In this document: one piece after another, positions 1 through 9,776 of the stretch
Numbering within the stretch: position 1 is the stretch's first letter
How the letters are laid out: each line of letters starts with the position of its first letter
From: Bogoriella caseilytica
GTDB taxonomy: Bacteria; Actinomycetota; Actinomycetes; Actinomycetales; Actinomycetaceae
Reading direction: 5' to 3'
Length of the DNA: 64,000 bases
NCBI RefSeq assembly: GCF_003752405.1
Contig: NZ_RKHK01000001.1
Span: forward strand, 186,001-250,000
The notes under the pieces: generated by a model
Seen by the model: only the letters and a program-made list of their open reading frames with translations
The model's database searches: none
Told to the model about the DNA's origin: nothing
Program-made: the position numbers and the translations under genes

Positions 1-1335
1 GGCCACGGAGAAGTAGATGATCAAGCCGAGGGTGTCCACGATGGTCGCGATGAAGGGCGCCGAGACGATCGCCGGGTCCACCCCCACCTTCCGGGCGGTC
101 AATGGCACCGCTGATCCCGCCGTGGTCGCGAGGGTACAGACGGCGACCACGGTGATCGCCAGGACGACAGCGATCGGGGCGCCGGCCACCAGCATCGCGG
201 GCAGGAAGCCCACGGTGGCCAGGGTGGCGCCGAGCATGGCGCCGACCAGCACCTCGCGGCCGACCACGCGCAAGATGTCGCCCGGGGTGACGTGCTCGAC
301 CGCCATCGCCCGTACGACCGTGGTGGCGGCCTGAGCACCGGCGTTACCGCCGGTGCCGATGAGCAAGGGGATGAACAGCGCCAGTGCGACGACCGTGTCG
401 AGTTCCTCCTCGAAGAAGGACTGCACGCCCACCGTCAGCGATGCGGCAACAATGAGTACAAGGAGCCACACCACACGTGCCTTGACCAGGCCGAACAGCG
501 AGGTCGACAGGTAGGGCCTGCGCAGTGGCTCGGTACCACCGGATCGGGCGGCGTCCTCGTCTTCTTCGTCCTCGAGGATCTCCATGGCGTCGTCGACGGT
601 GAGTACGCCCACCAGGCGCGACTCGTGGTCGACGATCGGGATCGCGATGAACCCGCCCTCACGCACCTGCCGGGCGGCATCCTCCTGGTCGTCCGTGGCC
701 TCGGCCCACACCGGCTCGGACATGATCTCCCCCAGCGGCGTCGCGGGGTCGGAGAGCAGCAGGCGGCGCAGCGAGACCACGCCGACCACCCGGCGACCCT
801 CGGCGAGGACCGGCACGGAGTAGATCGTCTCGGCCGCATCGCCGTAGGCGCGCAACCGCTCGATCGCGCGTCCTGCCGTCATGTCCACCGGCAGCCAGGC
901 CACCTCGGGGGTCATCCGCCGCCCGGCGGAGTTCTCCGGATAGCCGAGCAGGGTGGTGGTCATCGAGCGTTCACTGGGGCTCAAGCCGGAGAGGAGTTTC
1001 GCGACCAGTCCGGCGGGCAGCTCGTCGAAGAGCCGCGCCCGGTCGTCGGGATCGAGGCCGGCGACAAGATCCGCGATGGTCTCCTCACGCAGCTCATCGA
1101 TCAGTTCGGACTGCAGCGCGGGATCGAGGTTCTCGAAGACCTCGAGCGCCTCGCCCTTGGGGAGCAGGCGGAAGGCGATGGCGCGCTCGTCATTCGGCAT
1201 TCGCTCGATGACGTTGGTGGCCTCAGCGGGATCGAGAGCGGCGAGCCGCGCACGCAGCGCGCGCAACTCCGCAGCGTCCGCCCGTGGGTGGTGCTGCTCG
1301 GGGGGAGGATGCTGCCCTGGGGTACTTGCGACCAT
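1..1335 (-). CDS. mgtE: Magnesium transporter MgtE, 3' end cut by window edge
   Basis: Mg2+ channel of the inner membrane. Translating the minus strand gives 445 codons without a stop. Order: a helical MgtE N domain (about residues 25-130, with repeated L-P-x-x-x-A/D motifs), a CBS pair (about 135-255, with SVPVL and VVSLRRLL), then membrane helices rich in A, G, V to the edge, ending GLIIYFSVA, the usual last helix. The family is about 450 aa, so only a few residues are missing. ATG at 1335 is preceded by AAGGGG six bases upstream; a GTG one codon earlier is possible. In the family the cytosolic domains close the pore when Mg2+ is plentiful. Confidence 0.93.
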   Translation of the reverse strand, partial: MVASTPGQHPPPEQHHPRADAAELRALRARLAALDPAEATNVIERMPNDERAIAFRLLPKGEALEVFENLDPALQSELIDELREETIADLVAGLDPDDRARLFDELPAGLVAKLLSGLSPSERSMTTTLLGYPENSAGRRMTPEVAWLPVDMTAGRAIERLRAYGDAAETIYSVPVLAEGRRVVGVVSLRRLLLSDPATPLGEIMSEPVWAEATDDQEDAARQVREGGFIAIPIVDHESRLVGVLTVDDAMEILEDEEDEDAARSGGTEPLRRPYLSTSLFGLVKARVVWLLVLIVAASLTVGVQSFFEEELDTVVALALFIPLLIGTGGNAGAQAATTVVRAMAVEHVTPGDILRVVGREVLVGAMLGATLATVGFLPAMLVAGAPIAVVLAITVVAVCTLATTAGSAVPLTARKVGVDPAIVSAPFIATIVDTLGLIIYFSVA

Positions 1336-1395
1336 CACTCGCCCCTTCCTGCTCGGTACCGGCTCCTCACCCTAGTTCAGGAGCGAGCACTTTCC

Positions 1396-4300
1396 TCAGC
1401 TGGCGATGGTCAGGCAGCTGGGCCCGAGCAGGGCCTTGAGATCGCCGTACAGCGCCGGGGTGGGATCGACGCGGAGCTGATCGGCCAGGGACAGCACGAT
1501 CGCCTTCCCGGGCCTGGTCAGGTGCACCCGCACCTCCGACTGGCCAGGGTGGTTGCTCAGGATTCCCCGGAGCTGCTCCACCACGGGTGTGGTGCAGCGG
1601 TTCTCCGGCAGCGTCACGCTCACCGGCCCGGAGTCCGCCGCGGACACATCCGGCAACGTCATCTCCTGGGCATAGATCGTCGGCACCTCATCGCGCCGGT
1701 TCACCCGGCCCCGCACCGTGATGATGGTGTCCTCCGCCAGCATGGTCGAGACCGTGGCGTAGGTCTGCGGGAAGAACAGCGCCTCAACCGACCCGGTGAG
1801 GTCCTCCACCACCGCAATGGCCCAGGGATTGCCATTCTTGGTCATCTTGCGCTGCAGGGAGGTGATCAGGCCGGCGATCTGCACGTTGGCGCCGTCGGGG
1901 ACCGTCTCCCCGTCGAGCAAGGTGGCTACCTGTGTGTCGGCCACCCGCCCGAGCACGTGCTCCATCCCGGCCAGCGGGTGATCGGAGACATACAGGCCGA
2001 GCATCTGGCGCTCGAAAGCCAGTTTCTGTTTCTTGTCCCACTCCGGCAGATCGGGGATCTCCACGGTGAAGCCGTTGCCCATCCCGCCGTCCTCGTCACC
2101 CAGCCCGGCGAAGAGATCGAACTGCCCGACCGCCTCGTTGCGCTTGACGTCCACGACCGCGTCGACCGCCTCCTCGTGGCGGGCCACCAGTGCCCGGCGT
2201 ACGTGACCGAGGGAGTCGAAGGCACCGGCCTTGATGAGCGACTCGATGGTGCGCTTGTTGCAGACCACGGCCGGGACCTTGTCGAGGAAGTCGGTGAAGG
2301 AGGTGAACTTCCCCTTCTCCTGGCGGGCCTCCACGATCGCCTTGACCACGTTGGCCCCCACGTTGCGGATGGCGGCCAGGCCGAAGCGGATGTCGGGGCC
2401 CACGGGCGTGAAGTCCGCAGCGGAGGTGTTGACGTCCGGGGGCAGGACGGTGATGTTCATGTGCCGGCACTCCCCCAGGTAGAGCGCCATGCGGTCCTTG
2501 TTCGCCTGGCTGGAGGTGAGCAGGCCGGCCATGTACTCGGTGGGGAAGTTGGCCTTGAGATAGGCCGTCCAGTAGGAGATCAGGCCGTAGGCCGCCGAGT
2601 GGGCCTTGTTGAAGGCGTAGTCCGAGAAGGGCAGCAGGATGTCCCATAGGGTCTTGACCGCGCCCGCGGAGTAGCCGCGCTCGAGCATGCCGGCCTCGAA
2701 GCCGACGAACTGCTTGTCCAGCTCGGCCTTCTTCTTCTTGCCCATCGCGCGGCGCAGCAGGTCGGCCTGACCGAGGGTGAAGCCGGCCACCTTCTGTGCG
2801 ATGGCCATCACCTGCTCCTGGTAGATGATCAGGCCGTAGGTGGTGCCGAGGATCTCCTCGAGCGGCTCGGCCAGCTCGGGGTGGATCGGGGTGATCTCCT
2901 GGCGGCCGATCTTGCGCAGGGCGTAGTTGGTGTGCGAGTCCGCGCCCATGGGACCGGGGCGGTAGAGCGCGATGAGCGCCGAGATGTCCTCGAAGTTGTC
3001 CGGCTTCATCAGCCGCATGAGCGATCGCATGCCACCGCCGTCGAGCTGGAAGACGCCGAGGCTGTCCCCCCGGCCGAGCAGCTCGTAGGCCTTGCGGTCC
3101 TCCAGGCCGAGTGTTTCCAGGTCCGGCGGGGTCTTGCCGTTGCGCTCGATGTTGCGCAGCGCGTCGTCGATCACCGTGAGGTTCCGCAGACCGAGGAAGT
3201 CCATCTTCAGCAGTCCGAGCCCCTCGGCGGTGGGGTAGTCGAACTGGGTGATGATGGCGCCGTCCTGGGGGCGGCGCATGAGCGGGATGATGTCGATCAG
3301 CGGGTCGGAGGACATGATCACCGCGCAGGCGTGCACCCCCCACTGGCGTTTCAGGCCCTCCAGACCCTGGGCGAGCTCCACGACCTTCTGCACATCCGGA
3401 TCACTCTGGTGCAGCTGGCGGAACTCCTCGGCCTCGGCATAGCGCTTGTCCGTGGTGTCGAAGATTCCCTTGACGGTGATGTCCTTGCCCATCACGGTCG
3501 GCGGCATGGCCTTGGACAGCTTCTCGCCCATGGCAAAGGGATAGCCGAGCACCCGGGAGGAGTCCTTGAGTGCCTGCTTGGCCTTGATCGTGCCGTAGGT
3601 GACCACCTGGGCCACCCGGTCGTCGCCGTACTTGGCGGTGACGTAGTCGATCACCTCGCCGCGGCGGCGCTCGTCGAAGTCGACGTCGAAGTCCGGCATC
3701 GAGACACGGTCGGGGTTGAGGAACCGCTCGAAGATCAAGCCGTGCTCCAGCGGGTTCAGGTCGGTGATGCGCAGGGCATAGGCCACCATCGAACCAGGGC
3801 CGGAACCACGCCCGGGCCCGACGCGGATACCGCGCTCCTTGGCCCACTTGATGAAGTCCGCCACCACCAGGAAGTACCCCGGGAAGCCCATCTGGGTGAT
3901 GACGCCGACCTCGTACTGGGCCTGGCGGCGCGCATCGTCGGGAACCTCGCCGGAGAAACGGTACTGCAGTCCGCGTTCCACCTCTTTGACGAACCAGGAG
4001 TTCTCGTCCTCACCGGCGGGCACGTCGAAGCGAGGCATGTAGTTCGCGCCCTCGGCCGCGGTGCGGAAGGAGACCTCACACTGCTCGGCGACCAGCAGGG
4101 TGTTGTCGCAGGCCTCGGGGAAGTCGGCGAAGACCTGCCGCATCTCGGCGGCCGAACGCACGTAGTAGGTGTCGCCGGTGAAGGAGAAGCGGTCGGGATC
4201 GGCCAGCGTGGACCCGGAGTTGATGCACAGCAGCGCATCGTGAGTGTGGTTGTCGCCGGCGCGGACGTAGTGCGAGTCGTTCGTGGCCAACAGCGGAGCG

Positions 4301-4947
4301 CCGATGTGCTGGGAGAGCTTGACCAGCTCGGGCAGTACCCGCTTCTCCAGGTCGAGCCCGTGGTTCATCAGCTCGACGTAGTAGTTCTCCTTGCCGAAGA
4401 TGTCCTGGAACTCCGCGGCTGCCCGGACCGCCTCATCCCACTGGCCGAGCCGCAGACGGGTCTGGACCTCACCCGAGGGGCAGCCGGTGGTGGCGATCAG
4501 GCCCGTGCCGTAGGTCTGCAGCAGCTCGCGGTCCATGCGCGGGGCCTTGCCCATCTGGCCCTCCAGGGAGGCCAGGGAGCCCAGCCGGAAGAGGTTGTGC
4601 ATCCCTTCGGTGGACTGGGCGAGCATGGTCATGTGCGTGTACGAACCACGCGCGGAGACGTCGTCGGAACGCTGGTGGTCCTCGCCCCACGTCACCCGCG
4701 TGCGATCGTGCCGGGAGGTTCCCGGAGTCAGGTAGGCCTCGATGCCGATGATCGGCTTGATCCCGTACTTCGTGCCCGTGGCCCAGAAGTCGTAGGCGCC
4801 AAACATGTAGCCGTGATCGGTCATCGCGATGGACTTCTGGCCGAGCCGCTGGACCTCCTCGAAGAGCGGGTCTAGCTTGGCCGCTCCGTCGAGCATCGAG
4901 TACTCGGTGTGAACGTGCAGATGCGCGAAGTCCTCCGAGCCAGCCAT
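1396..4947 (-). CDS. dnaE: DNA polymerase III alpha subunit (DnaE)
   Basis: Replicative DNA polymerase, 1183 aa, normal for DnaE1. The N-terminal PHP domain starts HLHVHTEYSMLDG (residues 9-21). The catalytic palm motif PDFDVDFDERRR lies near residue 415 and carries two of the three catalytic aspartates. An OB-fold region (near VQIAGLITSLQRKMTKNG) and a C-terminal tau-binding part follow. It lies downstream of rluD with a 40-base gap, as in many actinobacteria. The ATG has no Shine-Dalgarno site but has TAGACT exactly six bases upstream, so it is probably also transcribed leaderless from its own promoter. Confidence 0.97.
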   Translation of the reverse strand: MAGSEDFAHLHVHTEYSMLDGAAKLDPLFEEVQRLGQKSIAMTDHGYMFGAYDFWATGTKYGIKPIIGIEAYLTPGTSRHDRTRVTWGEDHQRSDDVSARGSYTHMTMLAQSTEGMHNLFRLGSLASLEGQMGKAPRMDRELLQTYGTGLIATTGCPSGEVQTRLRLGQWDEAVRAAAEFQDIFGKENYYVELMNHGLDLEKRVLPELVKLSQHIGAPLLATNDSHYVRAGDNHTHDALLCINSGSTLADPDRFSFTGDTYYVRSAAEMRQVFADFPEACDNTLLVAEQCEVSFRTAAEGANYMPRFDVPAGEDENSWFVKEVERGLQYRFSGEVPDDARRQAQYEVGVITQMGFPGYFLVVADFIKWAKERGIRVGPGRGSGPGSMVAYALRITDLNPLEHGLIFERFLNPDRVSMPDFDVDFDERRRGEVIDYVTAKYGDDRVAQVVTYGTIKAKQALKDSSRVLGYPFAMGEKLSKAMPPTVMGKDITVKGIFDTTDKRYAEAEEFRQLHQSDPDVQKVVELAQGLEGLKRQWGVHACAVIMSSDPLIDIIPLMRRPQDGAIITQFDYPTAEGLGLLKMDFLGLRNLTVIDDALRNIERNGKTPPDLETLGLEDRKAYELLGRGDSLGVFQLDGGGMRSLMRLMKPDNFEDISALIALYRPGPMGADSHTNYALRKIGRQEITPIHPELAEPLEEILGTTYGLIIYQEQVMAIAQKVAGFTLGQADLLRRAMGKKKKAELDKQFVGFEAGMLERGYSAGAVKTLWDILLPFSDYAFNKAHSAAYGLISYWTAYLKANFPTEYMAGLLTSSQANKDRMALYLGECRHMNITVLPPDVNTSAADFTPVGPDIRFGLAAIRNVGANVVKAIVEARQEKGKFTSFTDFLDKVPAVVCNKRTIESLIKAGAFDSLGHVRRALVARHEEAVDAVVDVKRNEAVGQFDLFAGLGDEDGGMGNGFTVEIPDLPEWDKKQKLAFERQMLGLYVSDHPLAGMEHVLGRVADTQVATLLDGETVPDGANVQIAGLITSLQRKMTKNGNPWAIAVVEDLTGSVEALFFPQTYATVSTMLAEDTIITVRGRVNRRDEVPTIYAQEMTLPDVSAADSGPVSVTLPENRCTTPVVEQLRGILSNHPGQSEVRVHLTRPGKAIVLSLADQLRVDPTPALYGDLKALLGPSCLTIAS

Positions 4948-4953
4948 GGCCCG

Positions 4954-4959
4954 AGTCTA
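4954..4959 (-). promoter_or_regulatory. Probable leaderless -10 element of dnaE
   Basis: Minus strand reads TAGACT, then CGGGCC, then the dnaE ATG. The TANNNT-N6-start geometry puts the transcription start at or next to the A of ATG. No clear -35 box is seen. Inference from pattern only. Confidence 0.55.
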
Positions 4960-4987
4960 GTGGCCCGGCGAGCCTCGCAGGGGCGGG

Positions 4988-5929
4988 CTAGCTCACGGCG
5001 CGCATGCGCTCCAGGGCCGCAGAGAGATCCTCGGGATACTCGCTGCTCACCTCGAGCCACTCCCCCGTGCGGGGGTGCGGCAGGCCCAGGCGCAGGGCAT
5101 GCAGCCACTGCCGGGTCAGGCCCAGACGCGCACCCAGGGTCGGATCCGCGCCGTAGGTGGTGTCACCCACACAGGGGTGACGCACCGCCGCCATATGCAC
5201 CCGGATCTGATGGGTGCGCCCGGTCTCGAGATGAATCTCGAGGAGCGAGGCGCCCGGCATTGCCTCCAGGGTCTCGTAGTGCGTGATCGATTCCTTGCCG
5301 CCGGCGATCACGGCCATCTTGTACGAGTGCTGCGGGTGCCGGCCGATCGGCGCATCGACCGTGCCCTCGGAGGGATCCGGATGCCCCTGGACGAGCGCGT
5401 GGTAGATCTTCTCCGGGGTGCGCTCCTTGAAGGCCCGCTTGAGCGCCGTGTAGGCCAGGTCGGACTTGGCCACGGCCATCAGACCGGAGGTTCCCACGTC
5501 CAGGCGGTGGACCACGCCCTGTCGTTCGGCCGGCCCGGAGGTGGAAAGCCGATAACCGGAGGCCGCCAGTGCTCCGATCACTGTGGGGCCGTCCCAGCCG
5601 GGTGACGGGTGCGCGGCCACGCCCACCGGCTTGTCGACCACGAGGAGGTCGTCATCCTCGTAGACCACTGCCATGCCAGGAACAGGCTGGGGCGGAAGCT
5701 GGGACGGCGTGGGCGCCTCGGGCAGGGTGACCTCGAGCCAGCCGCCGGCGGTCAGCCGATCGGACTTGTCCAGCGCTCGCCCGTCGAGCAGCACCGAACC
5801 CGCGGCGGCGAGTTCTGCAGCCCGGGTGCGGGTCAGGCCCAGGAGGCGGGAGATCGCGACGTCGGCCCGTTCTCCTGCCAGCCCATCGGGCACCGGTAGT
5901 GCGCGCTGCTCAGGCACCGGATCGCTCAT
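4988..5929 (-). CDS. rluD: RluD-type pseudouridine synthase
   Basis: Converts uridines in 23S rRNA (helix 69 in the family) to pseudouridine. 313 aa from the chosen ATG. An S4 RNA-binding domain (about 18-70) is followed by the RsuA/RluA catalytic domain with [11 protein letters not shown], Asp144 being the catalytic residue. An in-frame upstream start would give 344 aa but lies deep inside lspA; the chosen ATG overlaps the lspA end by 20 bases, typical of coupled genes. The lspA-rluD pairing is common in bacteria. Confidence 0.93.
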   Translation of the reverse strand: MSDPVPEQRALPVPDGLAGERADVAISRLLGLTRTRAAELAAAGSVLLDGRALDKSDRLTAGGWLEVTLPEAPTPSQLPPQPVPGMAVVYEDDDLLVVDKPVGVAAHPSPGWDGPTVIGALAASGYRLSTSGPAERQGVVHRLDVGTSGLMAVAKSDLAYTALKRAFKERTPEKIYHALVQGHPDPSEGTVDAPIGRHPQHSYKMAVIAGGKESITHYETLEAMPGASLLEIHLETGRTHQIRVHMAAVRHPCVGDTTYGADPTLGARLGLTRQWLHALRLGLPHPRTGEWLEVSSEYPEDLSAALERMRAVS

Positions 5930-6647
5930 CGGGAGAGGCGCCGGTGTCCTCGTCCGACTCGACCTCGGCGGCGCTCTCCGTGCTCTCTCCCGGCCCGGCG
6001 CTATGGGGCCCGGTGTCCTCACCGGCCGGCTCCTCGCTCACCTGGCCTGCAGCGGTGTCCGGCTCCCGCTTCTCGGCGTCGGCGTGGCGCGTGCCGTCGA
6101 TCTCCCGGCCGGCCAGGGCGAGGATGACGATCAGCCCGGCCGCCACCACGATGGCGATGTCGGCGACGTTGCCGATGAACCATCCGTTGTAGTTGATGAA
6201 GTCCACGACGTGCCCGCGGCCGATCCCGGGCTCGCGTGCGAGACGGTCGTAGAGGTTGCCCAGGCAGCCACCGAGCAGCAAGCCGAGGGCCACCGCCCAG
6301 GTGAGCGAGCCCAGCTTGCGTGCAAAGCGCACGACCGCCAGGGCCACCGCGATCGCCACGATGGTCAGCACCCAGGTCAAGCCATCGGCCAGGCCGAAGG
6401 CGGCGCCGGAGTTGTAGACCAGCTGGAGGCCCAGATAGTCATCCCACAACGAGACGAAGACGCCGTCGTCCAGCCGCGCTTCCGCCAGGTACTTGGTGGC
6501 CTGATCGCTCCCGAGCACCACGACCGTCAGGACGGCCACCAGACCGATCAGCCGGCGCCGACGTCGCGGGTGAGCAGCAGGAGCCGTCGTGCGGCGCTGC
6601 TGGCGGAGTTCGCTCCGCGACGGCAGCGCCGCCTGCTCGTCACTCAT
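5910..6647 (-). CDS. lspA: Lipoprotein signal peptidase (signal peptidase II)
   Basis: Aspartyl membrane protease that cleaves prolipoprotein signal peptides before the lipidated cysteine. 245 aa with four membrane segments (about 33-48, 89-107, 114-130, 160-180). Catalytic aspartates are Asp134 in GNLYDR and Asp163 in NVADIA. Two extensions are unusual: a basic N-terminal tail (about 30 residues) and a roughly 65-residue acidic, Ser/Glu-rich C-terminal tail; the usual length is 160-200 aa. A likely substrate in the window is the lipoprotein at 58457. Confidence 0.94.
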   Translation of the reverse strand: MSDEQAALPSRSELRQQRRTTAPAAHPRRRRRLIGLVAVLTVVVLGSDQATKYLAEARLDDGVFVSLWDDYLGLQLVYNSGAAFGLADGLTWVLTIVAIAVALAVVRFARKLGSLTWAVALGLLLGGCLGNLYDRLAREPGIGRGHVVDFINYNGWFIGNVADIAIVVAAGLIVILALAGREIDGTRHADAEKREPDTAAGQVSEEPAGEDTGPHSAGPGESTESAAEVESDEDTGASPDERSGA

Positions 6648-6668
6648 GGCGAGAAATACGTGCGGTGA

Positions 6669-7310
6669 TCAGATGCCGTCCGAGTTCGAGACTCCCGAAC
6701 CAGACTCCACGTTGTGCAGCAGGGACTCGAGGTAGCTCTTCAGGCGCGTGCGGTAGTCCCGCTCGAAGGTCCGCAGCTCGTCGATCTTCCGCTCCAGCAT
6801 GGAGCGCTCCTGGTCGAGCTGCTTGATGGTGCGCTCGTGCTTGTCCTCGGCCTCACGGACGATGCGCTCACCCTCGGACTGCGCCTCGGCCACCAGGCGC
6901 TCGGCCTCGGCCTTGCCGTCCTCGATGTACTTGTCGTGCAGCTGCTCCGCCATGGCGAGCATGCCGACGGCGCTCTGCGGGCCGGCAGCACCCGGTGCGT
7001 CGCTGGCCTCGGTGACGGGGGCCTGGACCGGCTCCGGTTCCGGCTCCGGTTCCGGGGTGGGCTCGACTGCCGCCGCGGGCTCAGCCGGCAGAGCCGCAGG
7101 CACAGCAGCGCCTCCGGCCTCGAGTTCGGCGATCCGGTCCTCGGCCGCGGTGAGCTTGGCCTGGAGTTCTTCCTTCTCACCGGTCACCGTGCGAAGGGTG
7201 TTCACGACCTCGTCGAGGAATTCGTCGACCTCGTCCTGGTCATAGCCCTCGCGGAACTTCGTCGCCTGGAACTCTTTACGCAGGACGTCGTCCGCCGTGA
7301 GCAGCGCCAT
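6669..7310 (-). CDS. divIVA: DivIVA/Wag31 polar growth coiled-coil protein
   Basis: Scaffold that marks negatively curved membrane and organises polar growth in actinobacteria. 213 aa. The N-terminal DivIVA domain starts MALLTADDVLRKEFQ and is followed by FREGYDQDEVDEFL (residues 19-32), the lipid-binding and first coiled-coil part. A Pro/Glu linker (EPTPEPEPEPEPV) separates it from a long C-terminal coiled coil rich in E, R, A. ATG 7310 is chosen over one nine codons upstream because AGAGGTGA sits four bases before it and the family starts exactly here. It is the last division gene of the cluster. Confidence 0.95.
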   Translation of the reverse strand: MALLTADDVLRKEFQATKFREGYDQDEVDEFLDEVVNTLRTVTGEKEELQAKLTAAEDRIAELEAGGAAVPAALPAEPAAAVEPTPEPEPEPEPVQAPVTEASDAPGAAGPQSAVGMLAMAEQLHDKYIEDGKAEAERLVAEAQSEGERIVREAEDKHERTIKQLDQERSMLERKIDELRTFERDYRTRLKSYLESLLHNVESGSGVSNSDGI

Positions 7311-7490
7311 CTCGTCACCTCTGAGTCGTTCGGTCATATCTGTGGCCCGTTCCGATGCGCCGTTGCTGGGCGAACGTCACGGCTTGCCGGTTCTCGACCG
7401 GCACTGTGCTGACAGTAACTGGCCGGGGCGTGCGAGGCGAAACCAGACTCGCGGGAATAGTGTGACTCATGCTTCGCCATCGTGCGGCGA

Positions 7491-7511
7491 AACCGGGAGC
7501 CCAACCCGGTT
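7491..7511 (-). terminator. Hairpin at the yggT stop codon
   Basis: Perfect 7-bp inverted repeat AACCGGG/CCCGGTT with a 7-base loop that overlaps the yggT TAA and is followed on the minus strand by TTTCG. The tail is too short for a classical intrinsic terminator; it may partly end dcw transcription before divIVA. Confidence 0.45.
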
Positions 7512-7824
7512 ACAGCAGCGAGGCGAGGAAACCAAAGACGATCGGGAGCACGATCGCGCGGGTGAGGGAGATGCCGAGGACCAGGACCAGGAAGCTCAGG
7601 TCCAACTGCATTCCCCCCAGGGGAAGCGGCTTGATCCAGCGCCGCAGGAAGCGCAGCGGCGGATCGGTGAGCGAGTAGATCACGTTGGCGATGACCAGCA
7701 GCAGGCCACTGGGGCGCCATTCGCGGGCGAAGACCTGAATCCAGTCCAGCGCCAGCCGCCCGAAGAGCAGGAGCATGTAGAGCAGCAGGGCCAGCTGGAC
7801 AGTCTGGTAGACGAAGGAGAGCAC
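7510..7824 (-). CDS. YggT-family membrane protein
   Basis: Small membrane protein of unknown biochemical role, conserved between sepF and divIVA in Gram-positive bacteria. 104 aa, with an N-terminal hydrophobic helix (residues 3-22), the family stretch PPLRFLRRWIKPL in the middle and a second hydrophobic segment to the C-terminus. It begins 12 bases after the sepF stop. The GTG start has no Shine-Dalgarno site but has TACCCT six bases upstream. Family known; function unknown. Confidence 0.88.
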   Translation of the reverse strand: MLSFVYQTVQLALLLYMLLLFGRLALDWIQVFAREWRPSGLLLVIANVIYSLTDPPLRFLRRWIKPLPLGGMQLDLSFLVLVLGISLTRAIVLPIVFGFLASLL

Positions 7825-7830
7825 CTAGCG

Positions 7831-7836
7831 AGGGTA
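7831..7836 (-). promoter_or_regulatory. Possible leaderless -10 element of yggT
   Basis: Minus strand TACCCT, six bases (CGCTAG), then the yggT GTG. Same geometry as at dnaE, dapF and nrdR. It lies directly after the sepF stop, so it would be an internal promoter; chance is possible. Confidence 0.4.
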
Positions 7837-8334
7837 TTAGTCCTGGGCGAAGACGGGGGACGCCAGGTCACGCTCGTGCCCGCCGCCGACCTCGACCGAG
7901 GCCGGGGAGAGCAGGAAGACCCGGTTGGTCACACGCTCCATCGTCCCGCGCAGACCCAGCACGAGGCCGGCGCTGAAGTCGACCATGCGCTTGGCATCCG
8001 GTTCAGCCATGCCGGTGAGGTTGACGATCACCGGGGTGCCCGAACGGAAGGATTCGCCGATCACGCGCGCCTCGTTGTAACCCGAGGGGTGCACGGTGAC
8101 GATGCGTCGCAGATCCTCAGCGGGAGCGTTCTCCGCCTGGAAGGCCGCAGCACTGGAGATCGGCGTCACCGGAGCGCGGTGCTCCTGTGCCTCGCGCCGG
8201 TGGTGACCGTCGCCGAGCTCACTGCGACGTTCCTCACCACGGTGCTCGGCGCCAGCGGTGGCCTCGTCCTCATAGTCGTCATGGGGCTCGGCGAGTGAGA
8301 GGTACTCCATCATCTTGCGCATCGTGCTGGCCAT
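7837..8334 (-). CDS. sepF: Cell division protein SepF
   Basis: FtsZ membrane anchor and bundling protein. 165 aa, standard layout: an N-terminal amphipathic membrane-binding helix ([14 protein letters not shown]), a charged linker, and a compact SepF domain (about 80-152) with [19 protein letters not shown] and [17 protein letters not shown] sits five bases before the ATG. Usually two genes (pgeF/yfiH and yggS) separate ftsZ and sepF in actinobacteria; here sepF follows ftsZ directly, 120 bases away. Its partner motif is the FtsZ C-terminal tail. Confidence 0.95.
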   Translation of the reverse strand: MASTMRKMMEYLSLAEPHDDYEDEATAGAEHRGEERRSELGDGHHRREAQEHRAPVTPISSAAAFQAENAPAEDLRRIVTVHPSGYNEARVIGESFRSGTPVIVNLTGMAEPDAKRMVDFSAGLVLGLRGTMERVTNRVFLLSPASVEVGGGHERDLASPVFAQD

Positions 8335-8454
8335 CGCTGCTCCTCGTCGTCACTGACCCCTGGGGAAGGATGGGGCAGGGGGTCTGCTGCTGTGATGACG
8401 CTATGCCAGCCACCGCCGCGCTCTCCGGCACTGCTTCGGCGTGTCGCGCCGCGT

Positions 8455-9723
8455 TTACTTGAGGAAGTCGGGGATGTCCAGGTCCTCATCGCGCTCCCGG
8501 TCACGGCCGCGGCCACGGTCGCGGTCCTCCGGCAGCACCGGAGGCACCTCGTAGGCGCGCTGCCTGCCGGTGTTCTCCATGCTGTCGTCAACCGCTGCCA
8601 CCGGCTCGGGGGCCGAGGCCGCCGGCTCCGGTTCCGGAGCGGGCTGGGTGGCCGGCTCTGCGGCCGAGGAGGCCACCTGGCCCACGGGCCGGCCAGCAGG
8701 TGCTGCCGGAGCTGCGGTAGCTGCCGGTGCGGCCTGCGCGGCAGGCTTCTCGGCGCGGTTGCTGTGGGTGGGGCCGGCCCCCTCGTCGAAGCCGGCCGCG
8801 ATGACGGTGACACGCACCTCGTCGCCGAGGGCGTCGTCGATGACCGCACCGAAGATGATGTTCGCCTCGGGGTGGGCCGCCTCCTGAACCAGACGGGCCG
8901 CTTCGTGGATCTCGAACAGCCCCAGATCCGAACCACCCTGGATCGAGAGCAGCACGCCGTGTGCTCCGTCGATGGACGCTTCGAGCAACGGCGAGGAGAT
9001 CGCCAGCTCGGAGGCCTGCACGGCGCGGTCCTCGCCGCGAGCCGATCCGATGCCCATCAGGGCGCTCCCGGCATCCTGCATCACGGACTTCACGTCGGCG
9101 AAGTCCAGGTTGATCAGGCCCGGGGTGGTGATCAGGTCGGTGATGCCCTGCACACCGGAGAGCAGCACCTGGTCGGCGGACTTGAAGGCGTCCAGGACCG
9201 AGACGGCGCGGTCGGAGATCGAGAGCAGCCGGTCGTTGGGAATGACGATGAGCGTGTCGACCTCGGCGCGGAGCGCTTCGATCCCGGACTCGGCCTGCAC
9301 CGAGCGACGGCGACCCTCGAAGGTGAAGGGCCGGGTGACCACACCGATGGTCAGCGCACCGAGCGAGCGCGCGATCCGGGCGACGACGGGTGCACCGCCA
9401 GTGCCCGTTCCACCACCTTCGCCGGCGGTCACGAAGACCATGTCGGCTCCACGCAGGACCTCTTCGATCTCCTCGGCGTGATCCTCGGCCGCTTTCTTGC
9501 CGACCTCGGGGTCCGCGCCGGCTCCCAGCCCTCGGGTGAGGTCACGTCCGACGTCGAGCTTGACGTCGGCGTCGGACATCAGCAGGGCTTGAGCGTCGGT
9601 GTTGACCGCGACGAACTCCACGCCCTTCAGCCCGACCTCAATCATGCGGTTGACGGCGTTGACGCCGCCGCCGCCGATGCCGACCACCTTGATAACCGCC
9701 AGGTAGTTCTGCGGTGCCGCCAT
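8455..9723 (-). CDS. ftsZ: Cell division GTPase FtsZ
   Basis: Tubulin-like GTPase that forms the Z ring. 422 aa. The nucleotide-binding loop [10 protein letters not shown] is at residues 101-110 and the T7 catalytic loop [11 protein letters not shown] at about 205-215. A Pro/Ala-rich linker leads to the C-terminal tail DLDIPDFLK, the partner-binding peptide for SepF and others. The chosen start [13 protein letters not shown] matches the family and has AGAGGGG six bases upstream; an in-frame ATG ten codons earlier lacks this. It has its own 165-base leader after ftsQ. Confidence 0.98.
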   Translation of the reverse strand: MAAPQNYLAVIKVVGIGGGGVNAVNRMIEVGLKGVEFVAVNTDAQALLMSDADVKLDVGRDLTRGLGAGADPEVGKKAAEDHAEEIEEVLRGADMVFVTAGEGGGTGTGGAPVVARIARSLGALTIGVVTRPFTFEGRRRSVQAESGIEALRAEVDTLIVIPNDRLLSISDRAVSVLDAFKSADQVLLSGVQGITDLITTPGLINLDFADVKSVMQDAGSALMGIGSARGEDRAVQASELAISSPLLEASIDGAHGVLLSIQGGSDLGLFEIHEAARLVQEAAHPEANIIFGAVIDDALGDEVRVTVIAAGFDEGAGPTHSNRAEKPAAQAAPAATAAPAAPAGRPVGQVASSAAEPATQPAPEPEPAASAPEPVAAVDDSMENTGRQRAYEVPPVLPEDRDRGRGRDRERDEDLDIPDFLK

Positions 9724-9751
9724 GCCGGGCCCCTCTCGTGGAGTGTCACTC

Positions 9752-9776
9752 AACCCTCAAGCTCAGGCTGAGGGTT
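9752..9776 (-). promoter_or_regulatory. Hairpin in the ftsZ leader
   Basis: Perfect 8-bp inverted repeat AACCCTCA/TGAGGGTT with a 9-base loop, ending 28 bases before the ftsZ start, inside the 165-base ftsQ-ftsZ spacer. It could be an operator or an mRNA structure affecting ftsZ translation or processing. No T run follows, so it is unlikely to be a terminator. Confidence 0.45.

Noticed and set aside
292-2649. 785-codon open frame on the plus strand opposite mgtE and dnaE
   Set aside because: It is antisense to two certain genes; long antisense frames are expected at this GC content. The translation is low-complexity and shows no domain.
2881-4875. 664-codon open frame opposite dnaE
   Set aside because: Mirror frame of a real coding sequence; no start site, no family resemblance.
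8355-8390. GACCCC/GGGGTC inverted repeat before sepF as a terminator
   Set aside because: Arms mismatch by one base, loop is long and no T run follows; too weak.
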